A DNA stretch of 64,000 bases from Planctomycetota bacterium. GTDB taxonomy: Bacteria; Planctomycetota; Planctomycetia; Pirellulales; Lacipirellulaceae. The translations under genes were made by a program, and so were the position numbers. Shown piece by piece: positions 54,470 to 62,220 of the stretch. Every line of letters begins with the position of its first letter. The first letter of the stretch is position 1. Under the pieces are notes generated by a model that made no database searches, was not told the origin of the DNA, and saw nothing but the letters and a program-made list of their open reading frames with translations. The stretch is taken from positions 124,001-188,000 of the forward strand of contig JAJDEF010000020.1 of assembly GCA_029259945.1 (NCBI GenBank), written 5' to 3'.

Positions 54470-55723
54470 TTGACTACTCGCTCTGTAATCTTGCACGGCA
54501 ATAATTTTGACAGCAATCGTGGCTGCCAAGCTTTGCGACTGACCACACAGATGATTTTGGATCGCTATCTGCCCAACCGTTCGCGGCTGCATGCAAATAT
54601 ATTTCGCAACGACGATCCGCAGTTTTACTTGCACGAACCTGACCCGAATTCTGCGGGCCAACTGTGGGAAACACCCTGCCAGGGTGTGCCGCGATTTTAC
54701 TTTTGGGGTGCACCGTTGGTATGTTCTCGCTATCTAGGCAAGTTTCCTCGAATGAAGGTGCATCGAGCACTCGAAAACGCGACTGCACTCATCGCACTTG
54801 GCGGAGATACTCTTTCGTACGACTACGGTTTTTTAGCGACGTTGCTGTTCCTAAGTCCGCTCGATGCTGCGATCCGGCGTAAGATTCCGTCCGTTGTCTG
54901 GGCAGCCTCGATTGGTCCGTTTTCTGAAAGACCTAAGTGGGAAAAGCGATTTACGGAGGTACTTAAACAGGTCGATCTGATCACGGTTCGAGAGCCGATC
55001 ACCCAGGACTATTTAGAATCTCTGGGGATTCGCGAAAATACTCGCAAAGTGTCTGACCCGGCTTTCCTATTGCCGGTTAGCCCAACCCAATTGTCCGAGG
55101 ACCTCGAGCAAGCACTGGCAAGCGGAGCGATTGGAATTAATCTTGCGCCGCTGATGAAACGTTACAACAAACTTTCAACGAGCGCGTGGCGGAACCAGGC
55201 GTTAGAGATGCTCGCCGAAGTTCGCCGAAAGACGGATTGCCCGATCGTTTTGATCCCGCATGTGATGATGTCGGCGAAGATCTTCCCGCACAATGACGAC
55301 TACGGATTTATGCGAAAACTTCTCGACGCACTTCCGCCCGATGCAAGGCATGACGTTTTTTTGTACGATGCCCGCAACGATTCTAGTCGGCAGATAAAAT
55401 GGGTTATTTCGCAGCTCAGGGTTTTTGCTGGGTGCCGTGCGCATTCCACCATCGCCGCTCTGTCGTCTGGAGTTCCCACGTTCTGCATTGGCTATAGCAT
55501 CAAGTCCCGTGGGATCAACCTAGACATCTTTGGGCATGAACGTTGGGTAGCCCATGTTTCTGAGCTGACAGCTGGGCAACTTGCGGAGCGAATTCAAGAC
55601 TTGCTCCAAGAGGAAAAGGCTATTCGAGACCACCTGAGTTCATTTATTCCTGAGTACTCGCAACTCGCGTGGAAAAGTGGCGAGTTGTTGAAGGAATTGC
55701 TCACCGATAAAGGGCAACTTTGA
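54470..55723 (+). CDS. polysaccharide pyruvyl transferase family protein
   Basis: Transfers a pyruvyl ketal (from PEP) to sugars of a polymer. The N-terminus carries VILHGNNFDSNRGCQALRL and the family's glycine-rich GGDTLSYDYGFLATLL. The C-terminal half has IVLIPHVMM and the sugar-nucleotide-type CRAHSTIAALSSGVPTFCIGYSIKSRGI. 417 residues is a normal length. It starts at a TTG with AGAGG eight bases upstream, and its TGA overlaps the next gene's ATG by one base, so the pair is coupled. Confidence 0.85.
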   Translation: MTTRSVILHGNNFDSNRGCQALRLTTQMILDRYLPNRSRLHANIFRNDDPQFYLHEPDPNSAGQLWETPCQGVPRFYFWGAPLVCSRYLGKFPRMKVHRALENATALIALGGDTLSYDYGFLATLLFLSPLDAAIRRKIPSVVWAASIGPFSERPKWEKRFTEVLKQVDLITVREPITQDYLESLGIRENTRKVSDPAFLLPVSPTQLSEDLEQALASGAIGINLAPLMKRYNKLSTSAWRNQALEMLAEVRRKTDCPIVLIPHVMMSAKIFPHNDDYGFMRKLLDALPPDARHDVFLYDARNDSSRQIKWVISQLRVFAGCRAHSTIAALSSGVPTFCIGYSIKSRGINLDIFGHERWVAHVSELTAGQLAERIQDLLQEEKAIRDHLSSFIPEYSQLAWKSGELLKELLTDKGQL

Positions 55724-57156
55724 TGGCCACTTCACCGTTGAATATCTTAGAGACGGTTGTGGACTCTGGTTTCTGCTGTAGTTGTGGCGTCTGTGACGCT
55801 GTGTGTCCTACCGACCACTTAAAGATGATCGAAGATAACTGTGGGCAACTAGTTCCCGAAGGACAAACCTATTGTGCCGAGCGTTGTACGCTTTGCCTCG
55901 ATGTGTGTCCATTTTCTAATGAAGCCGAAGACGATGAAGATAGTCTGGGCCGTGAATTATTCGGTTCCGACCCGTCCCACACGCACAACGAATCGATGGG
56001 GTGGGTGCGAGACACCTTCGTCGGGGGAGTTGTCAACAACGAGGAGCGGATGAAAGCTCCGTCCGGGGGGCTGACCACCGCGCTCTTATGCCAATTGTTG
56101 AAGGAAAAGAAAATTGACGCGGCAATTGTGTTGGAGCCCATGACCGAGCGGCCCTGGTTTCGATTTCAAATTGCTGAAACCGAAGAGCAGATTCGCTCGT
56201 CGAGGGGCTCGGGGTACCATGTCACGGCACTCGACGATGCGCTCGATCAGATCCTCAAAGGGCCGGAGCGATCTTACGCCGTTGTGACTCTGCCGTGCGC
56301 AGCCAAAGGAATTCGTCTGGCACAAAAGCGCATGCCGAAGCTGCGTCGGAGAATCAAGTACGTGCTAGGGCTGGCGTGCAGCGGGTATCGTAGTTTGCAA
56401 TTTATCGACTTGCTTACCGCGTTAATGGGTAGCACCAGCGGGGATTTGAATTATCGGTCTAAACGATGGTCTCGCAATGCTCGGGACTATCGTGTGGAAC
56501 TAAAAACGGCGAAGACGATTAAATCGGTAAGGATGCTCGGACTATTCGGTTTTTTGTACGTGAACGAAGTTGGCGGACTCAAGAGTTGTCAATTCTGCGA
56601 CGACATGTTTGCAGAACTGGCCGATGCAACCTTCATGGATGCCTGGTTGCCTGAATATAACTCGGACCGACGCGGGACAAATCTGGTTGTCTCTAGAAAC
56701 GCAACTTTGAGTTCTGCGTTGACTACACTGCTAGCTAGCCCAGAATACGAAGGGGGGCGAATCGCTGCTGAGAAAGTTGAACAGAGCCAAATTGGTGAGT
56801 TACGTAAGAGACGAGATATCCTCGCCTCTTACGCTGAAATTGCTTCCGAAAAACTTGGTTATGTTCCTGGAAAACGCCTTGCCATTTGCACACCCCTCAC
56901 CGACAAGTCTTGCGAACAAGCCCGTAAAGAGCTGATGTTCTTTGACGAAGCCCGTGAGCTACTGATGCGATACCACAAGCGGATGACGCAGAAACCCCGT
57001 TGGCTAGCCCGCTGGTATGCATGGCGTCTATGCTGGAAAATCCTGAAACTCGCAACTCGCCACGGACTTCTCTCTAGGACATTCGAAGGGACAAAGTTTC
57101 TCAGGTTTATGTCTTTCAAACGTGTCGGTGCGAGCAACGACGGCAAGGGGTACTAA
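55723..57156 (+). CDS. coenzyme F420 hydrogenase/dehydrogenase beta-like iron-sulfur protein
   Basis: A 477-residue protein with two 4Fe-4S motifs at the N-terminus (CCSCGVCDAVCP, CTLCLDVCP). An FrhB-like domain follows with APSGGLTTALLCQLL, TLPCAAKGIRLAQ and the later cysteine pair SCQFCDDMFAE. FrhB homologues beside polysaccharide pyruvyl transferases are common in bacterial exopolysaccharide loci, where their electron donor and substrate are not established. I start at the ATG at 55723 (AAAGGG upstream), one codon after the track's TTG. The C-terminus is basic and amphipathic. Confidence 0.82.
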   Translation: MATSPLNILETVVDSGFCCSCGVCDAVCPTDHLKMIEDNCGQLVPEGQTYCAERCTLCLDVCPFSNEAEDDEDSLGRELFGSDPSHTHNESMGWVRDTFVGGVVNNEERMKAPSGGLTTALLCQLLKEKKIDAAIVLEPMTERPWFRFQIAETEEQIRSSRGSGYHVTALDDALDQILKGPERSYAVVTLPCAAKGIRLAQKRMPKLRRRIKYVLGLACSGYRSLQFIDLLTALMGSTSGDLNYRSKRWSRNARDYRVELKTAKTIKSVRMLGLFGFLYVNEVGGLKSCQFCDDMFAELADATFMDAWLPEYNSDRRGTNLVVSRNATLSSALTTLLASPEYEGGRIAAEKVEQSQIGELRKRRDILASYAEIASEKLGYVPGKRLAICTPLTDKSCEQARKELMFFDEARELLMRYHKRMTQKPRWLARWYAWRLCWKILKLATRHGLLSRTFEGTKFLRFMSFKRVGASNDGKGY

Positions 57157-57244
57157 GTCTTGCCATTGATATCCACTGACTGCAGATCACCTTCAATGAA
57201 ACAAATAACTTCACCTTATTCCTTTTCTTTACGATCGCCGTGTA

Positions 57245-58000
57245 CTACCAGACAACGACGGACGAATGAGGGCCGGCCTTGATGGCCCACGTATGATCAT
57301 CTGCAAGTTGTTCCTGAAGATTGGCCTCCCATTCTTCTGGATTCCACTGCCGAAGACATGAGACGATTCCATCCCACATAAACATCAAGGGCACGACAGG
57401 GACCAACCAACACCAGAGAACTCGACGAAGTCGACCAGGACGGCGAATTTTCAAGATCGGCAGAAGCAACGCGGGAAAGATTGCGAAGATCGTCAGCGCC
57501 ATCGAAAACGGCGTTTTGCGCAACGGCTCGAAGACAGCCACACGCTCGCCACTCTCGGATTGGGTTTTCAGAAACAAAGGTCGAAGCTTCGGAGGAATGT
57601 GATGAAACGCGGCGACTAGAACTAGAAGCGATTTTTCAGGCCAATCTCTCGGTTGAAGAAAATCAACCGGCTCGGAAACGCTTTCCACTTGCCCAGGAAA
57701 TTCTTTTTCTAACTCTTCCCAAACTTGGGTTTCTGGATATAAATCGCAAGGAATCAGTTTAAGGTTCGTGGCGCGCGAATCGCACGCCAGCTCTCGCGTA
57801 ATCGGCGCGGTGCCGGCTCCTAATTCAACGACTGACGTTAGCCCTTCTTTGTCACAAATATCGAGGATGTCGTTACTGACTTCTTGATAATAGGGACGAA
57901 ACTGCTGATTGCAGGTTTCCAATATCTCAAGCAGTGTCTTGCGGATTGGGTGCGGCGTTTTGGCATGATCGCAAAACTCAAAAGCATATCGTGTTTTCAT
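57245..58000 (-). CDS. class I methyltransferase-like protein with membrane segments
   Basis: 251 residues. The SAM-binding loop is VVELGAGTAPITREL, with the acidic LIPCDLYPETQ and the later VLVAAFHHIPP. Residues ~170-215 then contain two hydrophobic stretches (MALTIFAIFPALLLPILKI, VLWCWLVPVVPLMFMWDGIV), unusual for a soluble methyltransferase. It may modify a lipid or a polymer at the membrane. The gene is in the EPS region on the minus strand. Confidence 0.72.
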   Translation of the reverse strand: MKTRYAFEFCDHAKTPHPIRKTLLEILETCNQQFRPYYQEVSNDILDICDKEGLTSVVELGAGTAPITRELACDSRATNLKLIPCDLYPETQVWEELEKEFPGQVESVSEPVDFLQPRDWPEKSLLVLVAAFHHIPPKLRPLFLKTQSESGERVAVFEPLRKTPFSMALTIFAIFPALLLPILKIRRPGRLRRVLWCWLVPVVPLMFMWDGIVSCLRQWNPEEWEANLQEQLADDHTWAIKAGPHSSVVVW

Positions 58001-58135
58001 AAGGAGGCTATTTTAAATTTAGATTCTTCAGGAATCTGTTCTCAAGGCTCGTAGTAGAAGGTCTCGTTTTGAGGGGCGTTTAGGAATATCGCTTAATATA
58101 CCTGCTGCTACATTTCGCTTGAATTGGCTACTTCG

Positions 58136-59359
58136 CTAGACTTCTGCATAGGGGCGATATTCTAGCATCCGAATGGCATCGGGCGGAATCACTTGGTAGT
58201 CGATGCCACGCCACCGTACTTTCCTACTCAGCGAAGCGCTGATGATGGCCCATGAGATAACAACTAAGGCCACCGGCAGGGCAAACAACAACCGGAGTCG
58301 TATGGACCATGTGATCGGCGGATAGGGTTCGTCCTGAGCACTCGTCGCGCGGCGAGCGACGGTTCGATGCAACCATTCCATCAAAAATTGGCTCGCAACC
58401 CACTGGATTGTCATCGCTATTGCTAAAACCGAAGCAACGAACAAATTGCCCGTCGCGGCAGCAACGAGCGAAGTCAGAAAAACAGACGCCAGCAACAAAT
58501 ACAAACCAACAACGAGCATCACCACTTGAGGCCAACTCGAGTGGTAAAGACGTGTCCAAATTAATTGGCGTCGAATAAATCCGAAGCAACTTTTAAGCGT
58601 ACACTCTTCGCGGTTGAGAATCATCACATTAGGTTGCATGATGAGTCGAAAATTGGCTTTCCGCGTCGCCTCTTGAATAGCCGATTCTTCGCTGGGAGTG
58701 TTGAGCATCCGCTCAAAAAAATAATCGGTGGTGAACACTTCACGCCGCATGCTTAACGAGCCAGCCCATGTTGCGTGCATGAGATACATCGGCACGACGC
58801 ACGCTGCATTGTAGATGTAGCGAACCAACGATCCGCATTGGCGCAGGTTCGGGTCGTACCATCGATTGCCGGTCACTGCCCCAATGTCACGGACAGTCAA
58901 CGGCATCACCATATCTTTTAGCCAGTTCTGGTAAGCGATCGTATCGGCGTCGACCAGCACAGCGACCTCAATCGACGGATCGAATTTTTCGACACACTGT
59001 CGAACGGCGCTTGTTTTGAGATAGGCCCCTTCAGATCGCTGCTCTAAGAAAGACAAATGAAGAAAACGATCTGGGTGAGATGCCATCCACTGCTCGACCA
59101 CTTTGAGTGCTGGATCGGTGGGGTGGTCGACGATGACATGCACTTCGTAGTCTGGATAGTTTTGCGAGGTCAGCCGCTGCAAACACTCGCCAAGAAAAGG
59201 ATCGGCACCTCGCAAACTCAGAATGACCGCTGCACGGGGCAAACGGTCGTCAGCAACTTCGGGAACGGTTTCACTCGCCAGCCACCGGATATAGTGCCTA
59301 ACTCCGAGGAATTGCACGAGCACAATCACGGCCATGATGGTCAGAGTAGCAGCAAACAT
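58136..59359 (-). CDS. membrane GT2 glycosyltransferase (paralogue)
   Basis: 407 residues, clearly related to the GT2 at 52.5-53.7 kb. Shared are PRAAVILSLRGADPFLGECL, VHVIVDHPTDPA, VDADT for metal binding, RRQLIWTRLYHSSW and the C-terminal RGIDYQVIPPDAIRMLEYRPYA. In the acceptor region it has SEESAIQEATRK instead of CEDTMLYGM, so the catalytic base may be altered to E. It has one N-terminal and about four C-terminal helices. Minus strand, 57 bp downstream of the dehydratase. Confidence 0.82.
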   Translation of the reverse strand: MFAATLTIMAVIVLVQFLGVRHYIRWLASETVPEVADDRLPRAAVILSLRGADPFLGECLQRLTSQNYPDYEVHVIVDHPTDPALKVVEQWMASHPDRFLHLSFLEQRSEGAYLKTSAVRQCVEKFDPSIEVAVLVDADTIAYQNWLKDMVMPLTVRDIGAVTGNRWYDPNLRQCGSLVRYIYNAACVVPMYLMHATWAGSLSMRREVFTTDYFFERMLNTPSEESAIQEATRKANFRLIMQPNVMILNREECTLKSCFGFIRRQLIWTRLYHSSWPQVVMLVVGLYLLLASVFLTSLVAAATGNLFVASVLAIAMTIQWVASQFLMEWLHRTVARRATSAQDEPYPPITWSIRLRLLFALPVALVVISWAIISASLSRKVRWRGIDYQVIPPDAIRMLEYRPYAEV

Positions 59360-59416
59360 ACGCTAAAACTCACTTTTATGTTGAGACTTCGTCAGGTTAT
59401 TGTAATCGTGTTCACC

Positions 59417-60463
59417 TTAACCGAGTCCTAAACGTTGCCGCGAGGTGCCACGGTGTTCGACCCAATTCGAGTGATCAAGATACCACTGCACCGTCTGCTC
59501 CAAGCTGAGTGCGAGATCACATTTTGGCTGCCAGCCTAACTGCTGTTGTATTTTTGTCGAATCCATCGCGTAACGCCGATCGTGACCCGGTCGGTCTTCT
59601 ACAAAATCGATGAGCGAGCGGCAGGGAGCGTGGGGCAAGTTCGGCACCAAGCGTTCGACGGTGTCACAAACCGTGTAGACCACTTCTAGGTTGGTTAATT
59701 CGCAATTGCCGCCGATATTGTAAACCTCGCCCGGATTTCCTTTAGCCAGGACTCGCTGCAGGGCTCGGCAGTGGTCTTCGACATAAAGCCAATCGCGGAC
59801 GTTTTTACCATCGCCATAAACGGGCAATCGTTTTCCTTCGATGGCATTGAGAATCATTAGCGGGACCAACTTCTCGGGTAGCTGTCGGGGGCCGTAGTTA
59901 TTCGAACAATTTGTGATGATTGTGGGCAAGCCGTAGGTGTGATGATAAGCGTGAACAAAATGATCGGCCGAGGCTTTGGAAGCGGCATAGGGGGAGCTGG
60001 GTTGATATGGCGATGTTTCGGCAAACGCGCCCGTCTGCCCGAGCGAGCCGTAGACCTCATCGGTTGAAATGTGCAAGAAACGGAACTGTTCGCTTTCCGA
60101 GTCCTTTAAGCTTCTCCAATAGGACAGCACCGAAGCGAGTAGGCGTACCGTCCCGACGACATTGGTTTGCACGAAGACATCGGGGGAGTCGATCGAACGG
60201 TCGACATGACTTTCAGCCGCAAAGTTGAGAACAGCGCGAGGCTTGTGTTTCGCAAGAAGCGAATCCATGAGCTGTTGATCGCCGATATCACCTTCGACAA
60301 AATGAAAGCGGGGATCGTCGCTGACCGAAGTCAAGTTTTCTAGACTGCCGGCGTAGGTCAGTTTGTCGAGGACGACGACGGGAAGTGGTTCCTTGGCCAG
60401 CCACTGTTCGACGAAGGTGCTTCCAATAAAGCCTCCACCTCCGGTAATCAAGATACACGACAT
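59417..60463 (-). CDS. rfbB: dTDP-glucose 4,6-dehydratase
   Basis: Makes dTDP-4-keto-6-deoxyglucose, the first committed step toward rhamnose and other deoxysugars. The cofactor loop is TGGGGFIGSTFVEQW, the catalytic Tyr-Lys are in SPYAASKASADHF, and the substrate segment STDEVYGSLG and the GDGKNVRDWLYVEDH stretch are typical. 348 residues, normal. RfbA, RfbC and RfbD are not in the window. It is probably cotranscribed with the GT2 downstream. Confidence 0.95.
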   Translation of the reverse strand: MSCILITGGGGFIGSTFVEQWLAKEPLPVVVLDKLTYAGSLENLTSVSDDPRFHFVEGDIGDQQLMDSLLAKHKPRAVLNFAAESHVDRSIDSPDVFVQTNVVGTVRLLASVLSYWRSLKDSESEQFRFLHISTDEVYGSLGQTGAFAETSPYQPSSPYAASKASADHFVHAYHHTYGLPTIITNCSNNYGPRQLPEKLVPLMILNAIEGKRLPVYGDGKNVRDWLYVEDHCRALQRVLAKGNPGEVYNIGGNCELTNLEVVYTVCDTVERLVPNLPHAPCRSLIDFVEDRPGHDRRYAMDSTKIQQQLGWQPKCDLALSLEQTVQWYLDHSNWVEHRGTSRQRLGLG

Positions 60464-60565
60464 GGCTATCTCGTGGCGGTGCTACTACTATTTCTCGGTT
60501 CACCTGCCAACGAAATCGCAGTTTCGTTTAAAACAGGGCCTTAGGAAAAATCATTGCCTGCCTCT

Positions 60566-62152
60566 TTAGGTGGCCAGAGAAGAATCGCTGTCAAACCTTT
60601 GCGTACTATCGCATTGATAGGAAAACAGCCCTGTGGCGATGGACTCTGCCAAGCGACTGTCGCCGCTCTCGGCCGCGGTCTCTGTCAAACGATTAGCAAT
60701 AGTTTTCACAGGCTTAGGTAAAGCTTCTTCGACCAAAGAAACAAACTTGTCGGAAGTGACACTCAACACAGCTAAGACCGAGGACGAGATTCCCGGCTCA
60801 AACGCGACGACATGACCGCCAGCCATAAACACCGTCCACTGCCCTCCGCCTGCGCCGAGCACATCGAGCCCAAAGGATCGCTCTTCAACGAGGTCACCAT
60901 CCGGATTCACTAATTGCTCGAGATAGGCTTCGACATTGAAAGGAATATTCGCCTGCTTTTGGCGACGCTTGCCCCACCGGTCTTCTTCGCCATAGGCCAT
61001 GAAACGATGTAACATTGCTTCGTCGATAATGGGGCACGGCAAATGGCCGGCAAATTCCTGAAGGTTGGTCGTGTCGAATTCTGGATCGCAATCTTCATAT
61101 TCGCGATACATCATCGAACTTTCGTAGGCGCTGCGACCCAATTCGCTGTCAGGGCGTTGCTCACCCTCAGGCAGCCCGACAAACTTGACGCCGGTAGAAT
61201 TGAAATACGAATACCCCGCTTCCACCATTTGTCGTGCAGTCATACGAACACGAGGGGCCAGATGAAAGGTGCGTCCATGCGACTTGGGATTGCCAAATAA
61301 GTGAGCAATGACTGCCGCTGACCAATCGACGGGAATCACGTTACGAGGCTCGTCGCCTGAGATTTGGAGCTCTACCTCTGTATGACGAACCCCATCGGGG
61401 CCCGGCTCGGTATTTCGAGCCAAGACGCACATCAACTGCAAATACATAAGTAGCCCGTGGTAGGTACTTGTGTAACCTGTTTGCGAATCTCCGGCAATCA
61501 CCGCAGGACGGTAGACCGTTAGCTCGTCGATAAAGTCGGCGTTGCGAACCATCACCTCCGCTTCGAGCTTGCTCTTTTCATAATCGTTACGAAACTCTTG
61601 CCCGCAGTCTAAGTCACCTTCCATGATTCGCTCATCGCGTTTACCGCAGACGTAGGCGGTCGAGACGTAGTGCAGACGGCGAATGCCGGTGTCACGGCAA
61701 AGGTCTAAAACGTGTCGAGTCCCGCCGACGTTAGTGCGCCAAGGCTCGCCGTCGGCTTCTTCATGAAACTTGAGGGCAGCCGCGCTATGAAGCATCGTCG
61801 AGCAATACTCAGAAACCCACTGCCGCGCGACCTCATCTAAGCCGAGATATTCTTTGGTGATATCTCCCTCTAAGCAGACGGGCCGAGGTAGCGAAACGCC
61901 GGTCTCAGATTCGTGAACCTGCAGGATTGATTCAATCCGCTGGGCCACCGTTTCTTTTTTGTTGGGACGGGCAACCACCGCAACGCGATGGCCAGCCTGC
62001 AGAAGATCGCAGAGCAGATAGCGCCCCAGTAATCCCGTGGAACCTGTTAGCAGAGTGTAGTCAGACACGTTGTAGAACCCAAGTTGCAGACAAAACATCC
62101 GCTGCAAAGAATCAATGAAACCATCTCCATTGGTTTTTTCCCAATCCCCCAT
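60566..62152 (-). CDS. thioester-reductase-like SDR with C-terminal SCP2-like region
   Basis: Extended SDR of ~528 residues. The Rossmann loop is LLTGSTGLLGRYLLCDLL, and the active-site pair is in NDYEKSKLEAEVM with the STAYVCG stretch before it. This resembles the Male-sterility/NAD-binding-4 family, which reduces fatty acyl thioesters. The last ~110 residues (GGGQWTVFMAGGHVVAFE ... SSVLAVLSVTSDKFVSLVEEALP) look like an SCP2-type lipid-binding fold. I place the start at the ATG at 62152; later starts (ATG or GTG just before the Rossmann strand) are also possible. The RND transporter is upstream, suggesting lipid synthesis and export. Confidence 0.75.
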   Translation of the reverse strand: MGDWEKTNGDGFIDSLQRMFCLQLGFYNVSDYTLLTGSTGLLGRYLLCDLLQAGHRVAVVARPNKKETVAQRIESILQVHESETGVSLPRPVCLEGDITKEYLGLDEVARQWVSEYCSTMLHSAAALKFHEEADGEPWRTNVGGTRHVLDLCRDTGIRRLHYVSTAYVCGKRDERIMEGDLDCGQEFRNDYEKSKLEAEVMVRNADFIDELTVYRPAVIAGDSQTGYTSTYHGLLMYLQLMCVLARNTEPGPDGVRHTEVELQISGDEPRNVIPVDWSAAVIAHLFGNPKSHGRTFHLAPRVRMTARQMVEAGYSYFNSTGVKFVGLPEGEQRPDSELGRSAYESSMMYREYEDCDPEFDTTNLQEFAGHLPCPIIDEAMLHRFMAYGEEDRWGKRRQKQANIPFNVEAYLEQLVNPDGDLVEERSFGLDVLGAGGGQWTVFMAGGHVVAFEPGISSSVLAVLSVTSDKFVSLVEEALPKPVKTIANRLTETAAESGDSRLAESIATGLFSYQCDSTQRFDSDSSLAT

Positions 62153-62220
62153 GCTACTCGTCAACCTAAGCTAGCACAACCATTCTAGTAGCCTAAATTC
62201 ACCAAGACTCGAAACGGCGA

